A DNA stretch of 64,000 bases from an uncultured Oscillibacter sp. (GTDB taxonomy: Bacteria; Bacillota; Clostridia; Oscillospirales; Oscillospiraceae). The stretch lies in NCBI GenBank assembly GCA_910587705.1, contig CAJUMX010000007.1:62001-126000 (forward strand), in the 5' to 3' direction. Positions 52,615-60,918 of this stretch are shown here, piece after piece; within the stretch, counting starts at the first letter, position 1; each line of letters starts with the position of its first letter. The position numbers were made by a program, and so were the translations under genes. The notes beneath the pieces are model-generated. The model was not told the origin of the DNA, made no database searches, and saw nothing but the letters and a program-made list of their open reading frames with translations.

Positions 52615-53121
52615 TCACTGTACGCCCATCATCATGAGGATGACGCGCATGATGACGAGACTCAGCGCCGCGTCGAAGAGGCAGATTAGGATCATCAGCG
52701 GATGCCACTTCTTGTTGGAGCCCGTCACCAGCACAATGCGGGCATAGTGCCCGATCAGGGTGCCCATCAGGATGCAGGCGGGCAGCATCATGGAGGCCTG
52801 GCCCAGCGTCAGGGCACCCGCCTCATACATGGACGCCGCTGTGGCACAGCCGGAGGCCTTGGCGAAGAACGCGGAAATCAACACGGCGAAGGCCTCACCG
52901 GGCAAGCCGAACAGGCCCATTACCGGAGACATGACCACACCCAGGAGGTCCATCAGGCCGGTTTCCCGCAGGATGTACACCAACACGTAGCCCAGAATCA
53001 TGGCGGGGGTAATATTTTCGATGCCGACCTTAAACCCCTTGGCGCAGCCTTTCAGGAAGACGTCGACAATAGAAGCCTTCTGCTTTACCGGGACGGCGGT
53101 TTTTTGCTCACTCATTTCCAA
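52615..53121 (-). CDS. YjiG/SpmB-like membrane protein (Gate domain)
   Basis: A 168-residue membrane protein of the YjiG family, related to SpmB and nucleoside-recognition (Gate) proteins. Four or five membrane segments are visible; GIENITPAMILGYVLVYILR and ASGCATAASMYEAGALTLGQ are the family-like stretches. It is paired with the YjiH-like gene 7 bases upstream. These pairs are thought to form transporters, often beside M20 peptidases; the substrate is unproven. Confidence 0.85.
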   Translation of the reverse strand: MEMSEQKTAVPVKQKASIVDVFLKGCAKGFKVGIENITPAMILGYVLVYILRETGLMDLLGVVMSPVMGLFGLPGEAFAVLISAFFAKASGCATAASMYEAGALTLGQASMMLPACILMGTLIGHYARIVLVTGSNKKWHPLMILICLFDAALSLVIMRVILMMMGVQ

Positions 53122-53128
53122 TTCCTCC

Positions 53129-53770
53129 TTACGCCTTTTTCTTATTTAGTGCCAGCACCAGCCGGATGATGTTGGCGCCTACCAGCTTGCAGACAAACAT
53201 GATGATGATGCAGGGGCCCAGCGCCACGGGGCAGATCGCTACCAGAGGCGCTCCGCCGGTAATGGTGTTGTTGATACAGGCCGAGCCTGCGTATTGGTAG
53301 GTAGCGAAAATGGTCCGCTCGTCGTCGGTGATGTCTCCCGCATCATAGAGGTCCTTGGTCATGACAGCCGCCACGTCAGAACCAGTAAAACTGGAGACGA
53401 AGGCGATGCCGCACTTGCCGGGAATACCCATCAGGGGCCGGAGCAGGGGACGGAAGAGGACGTCGGAGGCCTTGAACGCACCCAGCTCCTCGAACACCGC
53501 CAGCAGTCCGCAGAAGAACATGACAGGGGGAATCAGGTTGAATCCGGCCATGAAGCCGTCCTTGGCGCCAGTGCCGCCGGAGCCAATGAGATTCGCTCCG
53601 GTGTCGCCAATTTTGCCGAAGGAACCGGACAAGTTTGTGAAGTCCAGCACCTTGATGGGGCCTTCCGCCGTGCGAAACGCGCCCGACAGAACGAGGATCA
53701 GGAAAATCAGGGCAATCCACGCGCCGATGCCGATCGTTTCCTTCTGAACGTTTTCCTTGGTGTTTTCCAT
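53129..53770 (-). CDS. YjiH/SpmA-like membrane protein (nucleoside recognition domain)
   Basis: A 213-residue membrane protein with an N-terminal segment (about 16-34) and further segments in a Gate domain. Typical stretches are GFNLIPPVMFFCGLLAVFEE, FTGSDVAAVMTKDLYDAGDI and YAGSACINNTITGGAPLVAI. It pairs with the following YjiG-like gene. It starts 16 bases after the M20 peptidase gene. Confidence 0.85.
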   Translation of the reverse strand: MENTKENVQKETIGIGAWIALIFLILVLSGAFRTAEGPIKVLDFTNLSGSFGKIGDTGANLIGSGGTGAKDGFMAGFNLIPPVMFFCGLLAVFEELGAFKASDVLFRPLLRPLMGIPGKCGIAFVSSFTGSDVAAVMTKDLYDAGDITDDERTIFATYQYAGSACINNTITGGAPLVAICPVALGPCIIIMFVCKLVGANIIRLVLALNKKKA

Positions 53771-53786
53771 TTTCTGCTCCTCCTTT

Positions 53787-54968
53787 TTATTCCTTCATGA
53801 AATCGTCCCGCAGCGAGGCGGCGGCACAGGCGGCCAGGACGCAGCGCTGGTAGAACGACTCCACATTAGCGTATTCTTTGGGCGTGTGATTCCCCTCTCC
53901 CCAGGGGCCCATGCCGCACACAGTCGGCACGCCGGCGGCCACCGTGATGCCGGAATCCGACAGGCTGTCCGAGTGGAAGCAGCCGATTTCACCAAAACCG
54001 CAGTCCGCCGCCGTCCGTTTCAGATGGGCGAACAGCGCCTTTACGCCGTCGGTAGTGTCCATGCACTGCATGACGCAGCTCAGGTCCAGCTCCGCTGCGG
54101 TATCCGGAACCGTGCTGTGGTCTGCCGTCTTCCGCAGAATATCGAAAATCTCCTGCCCCACCGCCATGCTTTTGAAACGGACGCCGATGCGGATGACGCA
54201 GCTGTCCGGGATGGTATTCTCTCCGATGCCGCCGCTGACCATGCCGCAGTTGATAAGCCGCCCCCGGAGAATATCGTTCTGGTTCTCGATCTCCACGATT
54301 TTATGGGCCGCCTCCAGGATAGCCGAACGTCCTTTCTCCGGCGCAAGGCCCGAGTGAGCGGCCACGCCGTGAACCGTGATGCGGACCGGGCCGCCGCCGT
54401 TGCGGCCCACCACGAAGTGATTGTTTTGGTATCCGGTCTCAAAGTTGAAAGCCGCCAGAGCCCCCGCCGCCTCCTGGACGAAGACCTCCTTGGTGTTGGA
54501 GAACATATGGAGGTTCTCCTCGTCCCCGGCGAAGATGAACTTGATGGGGCGCTCCCGCCAGCCGATTGCCGCCAGAGCCTTTACGATGTACAGCGCCATG
54601 ACCAGGCCGGGCTTCATGTCCAAAACGCCGGGACCATGGGCCAGGCCCTCCTCGTCGACGCGGAAGGGACGTTCCTTGGCCGCGCCCTCCTTGAAAACCG
54701 TGTCCATGTGGCCGATAAGCAGGAGAGGGGCCTTGCCGCTCGCCATGTTCCACTCGCCGACCAGCATGTCCCCGGCATTCTCCATGTGGATGGTCCGCGT
54801 TTGGATGCCCGCCGCCTCCATTTCCCGGCGCAGAATACCGCAGACCTGGTTTACTCCCTCAATCTGACGGCTTCCGCTCTCGGTGTTCACCAGCTCCTCC
54901 CACAGCAAAAGCATAGGCTGGCGCTGCCCGTCAATGTACTGACGGATTTGTTCATAGATCCTCTCCAT
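53787..54968 (-). CDS. M20 family metallopeptidase
   Basis: A 393-residue zinc exopeptidase of the M20 (ArgE/DapE/carboxypeptidase G2) family. The first metal motif is LLLIGHMDTVFKEG (His, catalytic Asp about two residues later), the bridging Asp lies in GPGVLDMKPGLVMAL, and the general-base Glu is in FAGDEEN. The lid domain is about 185-300. No signal peptide, so it acts in the cytosol on an imported peptide or N-acyl amino acid. Together with the lyase at the operon end, it could release the aromatic amino acid that the lyase then cleaves. Confidence 0.9.
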   Translation of the reverse strand: MERIYEQIRQYIDGQRQPMLLLWEELVNTESGSRQIEGVNQVCGILRREMEAAGIQTRTIHMENAGDMLVGEWNMASGKAPLLLIGHMDTVFKEGAAKERPFRVDEEGLAHGPGVLDMKPGLVMALYIVKALAAIGWRERPIKFIFAGDEENLHMFSNTKEVFVQEAAGALAAFNFETGYQNNHFVVGRNGGGPVRITVHGVAAHSGLAPEKGRSAILEAAHKIVEIENQNDILRGRLINCGMVSGGIGENTIPDSCVIRIGVRFKSMAVGQEIFDILRKTADHSTVPDTAAELDLSCVMQCMDTTDGVKALFAHLKRTAADCGFGEIGCFHSDSLSDSGITVAAGVPTVCGMGPWGEGNHTPKEYANVESFYQRCVLAACAAASLRDDFMKE

Positions 54969-54990
54969 AATGTTCCTCCTTTAGTTTATC

Positions 54991-56160
54991 TCACAGCATG
55001 TTTACCACAAAGCCGGCGATCAGCACGGAGGCGATCGTGACCGTGACGAAACCCGCCGTCAGCATTTTGGGAAGCAGGTAGTTGAGAATAGCCGCCTTTT
55101 CCCGGTCGTTCCGCCCAATGGCCTCGGAAACCTCCTGGGGAATCAGCATGGTGGTGGGGAAGCCGAAGGTGCAGGAAATTCCCAGAGAAACCGCTAGGCC
55201 GAAGGGGACTTTCAAAAACTTCCCGGCCACAAAGCCTACCGCCACGGTGCCCGCCACGCCCAACACCGCCGCCGCCAGCAGAGGGACCAGCACGCTGACG
55301 ACCTGCTGCGGCGTGGTCGTGGCTAAATTTGAAAAAATCAGGATGGTCACGAAGAATGTAATCAAGCCGCCGGACTGGGTCTTTGCCAGAATGCCCTTCT
55401 CCAAAAAGCCCAAGGCAAAGAACAGCGCTCCCATTACCAGGCAGAGCACAAAATAATGCACCGCGCCGTTCGTCAGCTTTGCCGTATAATAAGCGGCGAC
55501 CGCAACCATGCCCAGCTTTGCCAGATACACCGAGGGGCGGGAGAACAGAGCCGGTAATTCCAAAAGCCCTCTCTTCCTCTGAGCGGAAGTCTCCGGGACC
55601 TGTTTGCTGTATTGCGCAACCAACTCCGGCTCCTCTCGGAAGCGGAGGGCCGTGCGCCGCAGCAGCAAAGAGGCGATGGGCACACCGATGAACTTCTGCG
55701 TGACATAGAGGACAATGCAGAAGGTACCCGCCAGCTCCAGACCCTTTTCCTTCAGCGTCGTGGTCATGATGAGAGTAGCCGCGCTGCCCCCGGCGAAAAT
55801 CGGGGCCCCGGCCACCGCCATGTCCATACCCATGATGGGACCGCCCAGAAGAATGATGGCCGCCACAGAGCCAAGGACACAGCAGAGGGAAATCACAACG
55901 ACCTTCCACTGCCGTTTGATTTCCGGGAAGTCAATCGTTGTGCCCAGGGAAACAATCAGAATTCCCGCGATGAGGTTTCCAAAACCGCTGACCTGCGCGT
56001 CCTCAATCAGCGTCCGGGGCAGGGCCCCGCTCCAAAAGCCAGCCAGCAGAATCAGCGCGATCCCAAGTACTGTGGAGAAGACCGCTTTGGTTTTTTGGGC
56101 AATGAGTTCGCCCGCCGCATAGACGCAGAGTAGAATTGTCAGCGCCGCAATTCCCGTCAT
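54991..56160 (-). CDS. Multi-pass membrane transporter, family not assigned
   Basis: A 389-residue membrane protein with ten or more hydrophobic segments in two halves (residues 1-160 and 210-389) and a cytoplasmic loop of about 35 residues between them (VAQYSKQVPETSAQRKRG). Motifs such as IVSLGTTIDFPEIKRQW and PIFAGGSAATLIMTTTLKEK resemble the inverted repeats of the AbgT/GltS/DUF819-like carriers, but I cannot name the family. As first gene of the operon ahead of an M20 peptidase, it probably imports the substrate. Confidence 0.75.
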   Translation of the reverse strand: MTGIAALTILLCVYAAGELIAQKTKAVFSTVLGIALILLAGFWSGALPRTLIEDAQVSGFGNLIAGILIVSLGTTIDFPEIKRQWKVVVISLCCVLGSVAAIILLGGPIMGMDMAVAGAPIFAGGSAATLIMTTTLKEKGLELAGTFCIVLYVTQKFIGVPIASLLLRRTALRFREEPELVAQYSKQVPETSAQRKRGLLELPALFSRPSVYLAKLGMVAVAAYYTAKLTNGAVHYFVLCLVMGALFFALGFLEKGILAKTQSGGLITFFVTILIFSNLATTTPQQVVSVLVPLLAAAVLGVAGTVAVGFVAGKFLKVPFGLAVSLGISCTFGFPTTMLIPQEVSEAIGRNDREKAAILNYLLPKMLTAGFVTVTIASVLIAGFVVNML

Positions 56161-56313
56161 GTTCCATCCCGTCCTTTCCCTTGATGTCCCTATTGTATCG
56201 GGAACATTTCGGGCCTGTCTAAGCTGAAAAAGTTATAGCCGGGTTATAAATGGCAGGAATATCTATTTTATATGATTTTTAAAGCATCAATTTGTGCGGC
56301 TTAGACAAAAAAA

Positions 56314-56344
56314 CACACCTCACACAGAAACTGTGCAAGGTGTG
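56314..56344 (-). terminator. Terminator after the LysR gene
   Basis: CACACCTCACACAG-AAA-CTGTGCAAGGTGTG hairpin with an eight-base T run on the minus strand, 25 bases beyond the LysR stop. It separates the regulator from the operon starting at 56160, whose promoter should lie at 56161-56313. Confidence 0.85.
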
Positions 56345-56369
56345 AAGGCTTAACTCCGACGGTTTTTCG

Positions 56370-57287
56370 TCAAAATTGCAGAGAAACGGGGTACAAATTT
56401 TGGAGCATGGCAACAAAGTCCGCGGCCTCCTCGCTGAGGGTTTCCCGCTTCCTCTGGAGCCAGCCGGAGGTAATTTGGATTTTACAGTTGCGGATGGGAA
56501 TGGTGCGGATGCCATAGGCGGAAAAATCATCCGCGCTCAAGCCGGGGCCAAAGCGGAACGCGTCCGTGGTATGGAGAAGGGAGAGAATGGCGGTACTGTC
56601 ATTGGCGTATACGACCCGGGTGAAGCTGGTCAGCCGTACGCCGTCGATTTCCAAGTAGTGGGTCAGATTGGAGAAGTAGTCATCCGGGCGGCGGACAAAG
56701 GGATATTGCAGCAGCTCCAGAATCGTCACCTCATCCCGGTCGTAGAGGGGATGGGCAGGGCCCAGGTTGGCATACCAGGTGTCCATGCCGAGGACATGAA
56801 GCTCGATGCCCTTGAAATTTATGAGGTGGCGAAGCTCCTTCATCTGCACCTGATTGCTCATGACAAAGCCAATGTCCGCCTCACCACTTTCCACCATCTC
56901 AATGACGCGGTACATGCGCTCTTCCGATAGTTTGAGGGAAATGGATTCCGTCCGGTGGCGGATATAAAACTCGCTCATCAGGCGGCCCATGGTGATGATC
57001 GGATACGAGGCGACGGACAGTATCCGGGGAGCCTCCTTCACCGCCAAGCCCTCAATCAGCTCCATCTGGTTCATGATGGTGCGGGTGTACTGGTAGAGCT
57101 TTTTCCCATCCTCCGTCAGCTCTACTCCCCGATTGGTGCGGTAGAAAATGTTCACTTTCAGCTCGCTCTCCAAGTTGCTGATGGCTTTGCTGAGATTTGG
57201 CTGCGTGGCAAAGAGCTTCTCCGCCGCCTTGTTGAAGCTGCCTTGGTCGGCGACCGTCATGAAATAGATCAACTGCTGAAGCTGCAT
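56370..57287 (-). CDS. LysR-family transcriptional regulator
   Basis: A 305-residue regulator. ATG 57287 has AAAGGA eight bases upstream and gives MQLQQLIYFMTVADQGSFNK; a longer frame lacks this site. The winged helix is residues 1-60 (AAEKLFATQPNLSKAISNLE), followed by a linker helix and a two-lobed effector domain (LSVASYPIITMGRLMSEFYI). It lies upstream of and in the same direction as the transporter/peptidase/lyase operon and probably controls it in response to an aromatic amino acid or peptide. Confidence 0.93.
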   Translation of the reverse strand: MQLQQLIYFMTVADQGSFNKAAEKLFATQPNLSKAISNLESELKVNIFYRTNRGVELTEDGKKLYQYTRTIMNQMELIEGLAVKEAPRILSVASYPIITMGRLMSEFYIRHRTESISLKLSEERMYRVIEMVESGEADIGFVMSNQVQMKELRHLINFKGIELHVLGMDTWYANLGPAHPLYDRDEVTILELLQYPFVRRPDDYFSNLTHYLEIDGVRLTSFTRVVYANDSTAILSLLHTTDAFRFGPGLSADDFSAYGIRTIPIRNCKIQITSGWLQRKRETLSEEAADFVAMLQNLYPVSLQF

Positions 57288-57481
57288 AGTGAATATCCTT
57301 TCAACGTGCGTAAGAACAGCGTTTCCATAGCCTATCGCCAATTCCCGCCGACTGCCTTTTCTGATCCATTCAAGCGTCGGCACGCGCGGCGTCCTCCTGT
57401 GTCCGTTTTGATGGTCGCACCAGGGAATCCAATAACCAAACTATCGTTTCAAAAACGGATAAACGCAAGTGGTTTCCTTGT

Positions 57482-57509
57482 TCTTTGTTTATAGCGGCGC
57501 AGTTTTTGA
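57482..57509. repeat. Dispersed boundary repeat, exact copy
   Basis: Twenty-eight bases identical to 50551-50578. It lies in the 338-base gap 57288-57625 between the LysR gene and hsdM; I see no gene or clear terminator in the rest of the gap. Confidence 0.8.
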
Positions 57510-57625
57510 GCCATCCGAGCTGTGGGAGGCACAGCAGAAGATTTTGGCCTCATCTCCTGATTTGGCAAAGCTATTGAGCTGGAGGCGACCGTATTCATCA
57601 GCCAGAGCTGCGCTTTGCTTTTACC

Positions 57626-59131
57626 CTACCTGTCGTAATCCGATGTCGGGTTTAACTGCTGCATCAGCTCCTGGAATCCATCCAACGCACTTTGGAGATT
57701 TTCGATAATGTCCAGAGCCAATTCATCCGGCGCGGGCAGATTGTCCATATCTGCCAGGGACTTATCCTTAATCCAAAAGATATCCAGGCTGGCCTTATCC
57801 CGAACCAGAATTTCCTGAACGGTGAATTTTCTCCAGCGGCCATCCGGGTGATCCTCCGACCACGTCTCACTGCGCTGGTGCCGGTTCTCCGGATGGAAGC
57901 AGCGGATAAAATCTTCCAGATCGGCGTCCGTCATGGGGTGCTGCTTCAGTGTGAAGTGGACGTTGGTGCGGAAGTCGTACACCCACACCTCTTTCGTCTG
58001 CCGCTCCGGGCTGGCGGGGCACTTGTCGAAGAAGATCACGTTGGCCTTAACGCCTGGCTTATAAAAAATCCCGGTTGGCAGGCGCAGAATCGTATGCAGG
58101 TCGCAGGTCTCCAACAGCTTCCGGCGCACCGTTTCACCTGCACCGCCTTCAAAAAGCACATTGTCCGGCACAACCACCGCCGCCTTGCCTCTGGCATTCA
58201 GGAGCGTATTGATGTGCTGAACAAAATTCAGCTGCTTGTTGGAGCTGGTGGTCCAGAAGTCGGTTCGGTTGTAAACCAGGTCTTCCTCCTCCTGCTCCCC
58301 CTCTTCGTTGGTGAAGGTGATGGAGGACTTCTTGCCAAAGGGCGGATTGGTTAATACGTAGTCCACCCGGTAGCCTGGGTCTGTCAGCAACGCGTCCCCC
58401 AAGGTGACAGGGACGCTTCCGTAGATGTCCCCGATGTTGTGGAGGTACAGGTTCATCAGGCACAGCTTGAAGGTGGTGGAAACCAATTCATTACCGTAAA
58501 AAGTCTGTTTTTTGAGGAACTCCTTTTTCTCCCGGTCCAGGGTATAGTGGGCTTCATCCGCGATATAATCCTGTGCGGCGAGAAAGAAACCGCCGCTGCC
58601 GCAGCAGGGGTCTGCGATGGTCTTCATTGGCTCCGGACGGACACAGCGCACCATGGCCCGGATGAGGGGCCGGGGCGTGAAGTACTGCCCTGCGCCGCTT
58701 TTCACGTCCTCCGCGTTTTTCTGGAGCAATCCCTCATAAATCTCGCCCTTGACGTCGGAGGACATGGACACCCACCGCTCCTGGTCGATCATCTGCACGA
58801 TGCGGTACAGGATGGCGGCGCTGCTGATTTTGTTCACCGCACCTTTGAAAATCTTCCCCAGGATGCCGCTCTGTTTTCCCAACTTTTCCAGGATGGCTTT
58901 GTACTGCTTTTCCAGATCCGCGCCCTTAAGGGTATTCATATCAGCCCAAGTGTATCCGGCGGGGATGCCGGTTTCCCGCTTGTAAGGCGGCTTGGAGTAC
59001 TCGTCCGACATTTTCAGGAAGATTAGGTATGTAAGCTGCTCCAAATAGTCGCCGTAGGACACGCCGTTGTCCCGCAGGGGGTTGCACATGCCCCAGACTT
59101 TGGAGATGATGGCGGAGGTTTGGTCAGGCAT
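57626..59131 (-). CDS. hsdM: Type I restriction-modification methyltransferase subunit
   Basis: A 501-residue adenine-N6 methyltransferase subunit. The helical N-terminal domain (MPDQTSAIISKVWGMCNPLR) matches HsdM_N. The AdoMet motif is IADPCCGSGGFF (about 175-186) and the catalytic motif is NPPFGKK (about 260). A TYFTPR-type motif reads YFTPRPLIRAMV. It overlaps the preceding gene by 8 bases and is the last gene of the operon, an unusual position since hsdM normally comes first or second. Confidence 0.95.
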   Translation of the reverse strand: MPDQTSAIISKVWGMCNPLRDNGVSYGDYLEQLTYLIFLKMSDEYSKPPYKRETGIPAGYTWADMNTLKGADLEKQYKAILEKLGKQSGILGKIFKGAVNKISSAAILYRIVQMIDQERWVSMSSDVKGEIYEGLLQKNAEDVKSGAGQYFTPRPLIRAMVRCVRPEPMKTIADPCCGSGGFFLAAQDYIADEAHYTLDREKKEFLKKQTFYGNELVSTTFKLCLMNLYLHNIGDIYGSVPVTLGDALLTDPGYRVDYVLTNPPFGKKSSITFTNEEGEQEEEDLVYNRTDFWTTSSNKQLNFVQHINTLLNARGKAAVVVPDNVLFEGGAGETVRRKLLETCDLHTILRLPTGIFYKPGVKANVIFFDKCPASPERQTKEVWVYDFRTNVHFTLKQHPMTDADLEDFIRCFHPENRHQRSETWSEDHPDGRWRKFTVQEILVRDKASLDIFWIKDKSLADMDNLPAPDELALDIIENLQSALDGFQELMQQLNPTSDYDR

Positions 59132-59738
59132 CTTTTCCCTCTTTTCGCTCTATTTTTTGAAGTTCAGGTTTTGAAATCGGCATGTTAGTTCTTACCACGA
59201 GCGACTCTGAACTTACTTCAAGATAAATGCAGATTCTCTGTAAATATTGATTTCCAAATATATCAAACAACGTTATGTCGACAAATATTCGCCTCAAATC
59301 TGTACCGTCAGCCTTGTTTGGCTTACGCGCATAAATTGTTACTTCTAAATACCGTGTGTCACCCGCCGAAAGTGACTCAACATAATTATACCTATTACTG
59401 TATTCGACATTCTTCCATTCATATGAAATATCAACAGCAATTCCCGGGCCACAATTAGTAAGTTTCAAAATTGCGGTGGTTTTTAAATAGTTCTCAGTAC
59501 ATGGCTCAGAAATCCAACAGGTTCCTTCTCCTTGGAGAGCAACCGTTTCCTCGCACTTACGTACACTCAGGTATGGCATCAAACCGATACGTTGATTTTC
59601 TTTATATTCATGTTTCATTTCGGAAAGCTGTTCCTGAGATGCTTTCGCAGAACGAATATTTGCAAAACAAATGAAAATAGTTGCAATGACATATATTGCA
59701 GTAATTCCCAGCATTAACCAATCAGTAATCGTCGGCAT
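59124..59738 (-). CDS. Membrane-anchored protein between hsdS and hsdM
   Basis: A 204-residue protein with one N-terminal membrane segment (about 9-27), a short coiled-coil (SAKASQEQLSEMKHEYKENQ) and a beta-rich C-terminal domain (about 60-175). The start follows hsdS by 1 base and it overlaps hsdM by 8, so it belongs to the operon. Similar single-pass proteins occur next to restriction and abortive systems, but I cannot name a family. It may tether or monitor the enzyme at the membrane. Confidence 0.7.
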   Translation of the reverse strand: MPTITDWLMLGITAIYVIATIFICFANIRSAKASQEQLSEMKHEYKENQRIGLMPYLSVRKCEETVALQGEGTCWISEPCTENYLKTTAILKLTNCGPGIAVDISYEWKNVEYSNRYNYVESLSAGDTRYLEVTIYARKPNKADGTDLRRIFVDITLFDIFGNQYLQRICIYLEVSSESLVVRTNMPISKPELQKIERKEGKDA

Positions 59739-60911
59739 TTATAATCCCCCTTCAAACGCTTTCTTTAAAATGCTCTGCTGCAGGGCTTCCGCCTGTTGCA
59801 GGGCGGTGTCTACCGTTTTTTCGATGTTGTCGCAGACAGATAAACGGGATTCAATTTCAGCCACAATAGAATCTTGTATAGTTTTGTTTGCTGTAGGAAC
59901 AATTACTTTTGATAGTGATTGCCCCGTTAAATGTTTAATTCCAGTTCCCGTGAAATATCTACAAAGCTGCCCTGTCTGAGCAGAAAACCACAGATAATAC
60001 ATATAAAATCTGGGGTTTGAGTTATCTAAAAACCGCACCCTATGTAACGCTTTCTGATAAAATATGGAATCCTGCTTATCCCAAACCGCACATCTGCCAG
60101 GTTCTCCACCTTCGCAGATTATCAGGTCATTGTGAGAAACAGAATATTTCTCAATCTCATCGGCCTCAATCCGCATTTCTAACAAATCAGATAAATCGAA
60201 AGAAAACCACCTGACGTTGATATTACGCAAATATTTATGAAAATCCCCGGTATTTTTCTCCTTATCAAGCATTTTTCCAAGGCGGGCGTTAATAATTTCT
60301 CCAAATGGGGTATGTGTTGTGACTTTCCCAAACGCCGCTTTCAGCACCGCCTGCCGGTACACCTTCAGCCGTCCCTTTGCCATTTTCAGCTCGGCTACGC
60401 TGGCGTCCAGTCGGGAGAACAGTTCCTCAATACGGGAAACGATGCGCTCTTGTTCGGAAAGTGGGGGAATATCAAATTGAATTTTATTAAGGTTTTTTCT
60501 CGATATTCTTTTTCTCGTTGTTCCACTTTCAAATTTTTTTATTTCTGCTCGAAAACCCGGTGAGTTTATCATGTACATGATATAATTGGGGCTAATATCT
60601 TGCCGCGTAATTCTTACTATAGCGACATCAACAGCTGTAATGTATTTGCCATCTAAGGGAAAGATACAAGCCCTGCCCAACGGATCAGGTAAGCGGGAAA
60701 CCAAAATATCACCCTTTTGCAAAAGTGTGCAGTTTAATTCCTGCACTTTAGCTTCTGTAACAAATTTAGCTGATTTATCTTTAAAAAGACATACACCTAT
60801 ATCGGCAAGTTGTATTAGCCGAACTGTACCATTTTCATCTTGATCTTTTTTCTCTATCCAATCTCCGTCACTAAACAATCCGTCAGGGGCAACTAATTCT
60901 GAAAAATTCAT
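59739..60911 (-). CDS. hsdS: Type I restriction-modification specificity subunit
   Basis: A 390-residue subunit with two target-recognition domains. ATG 60911 follows GAGGTA by six bases. The first conserved helical region is around 165-210 (PPLSEQERIVSRIEELFSRL with AELKMAKGRLKVYRQAVL) and the second at the C-terminus (DSIVAEIESRLSVCDNIEKT), which together form the spacer between half-sites. TRD1 is residues 1-160 and TRD2 220-345. It starts 7 bases after hsdR. Confidence 0.93.
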   Translation of the reverse strand: MNFSELVAPDGLFSDGDWIEKKDQDENGTVRLIQLADIGVCLFKDKSAKFVTEAKVQELNCTLLQKGDILVSRLPDPLGRACIFPLDGKYITAVDVAIVRITRQDISPNYIMYMINSPGFRAEIKKFESGTTRKRISRKNLNKIQFDIPPLSEQERIVSRIEELFSRLDASVAELKMAKGRLKVYRQAVLKAAFGKVTTHTPFGEIINARLGKMLDKEKNTGDFHKYLRNINVRWFSFDLSDLLEMRIEADEIEKYSVSHNDLIICEGGEPGRCAVWDKQDSIFYQKALHRVRFLDNSNPRFYMYYLWFSAQTGQLCRYFTGTGIKHLTGQSLSKVIVPTANKTIQDSIVAEIESRLSVCDNIEKTVDTALQQAEALQQSILKKAFEGGL

Positions 60912-60918
60912 AAATACC

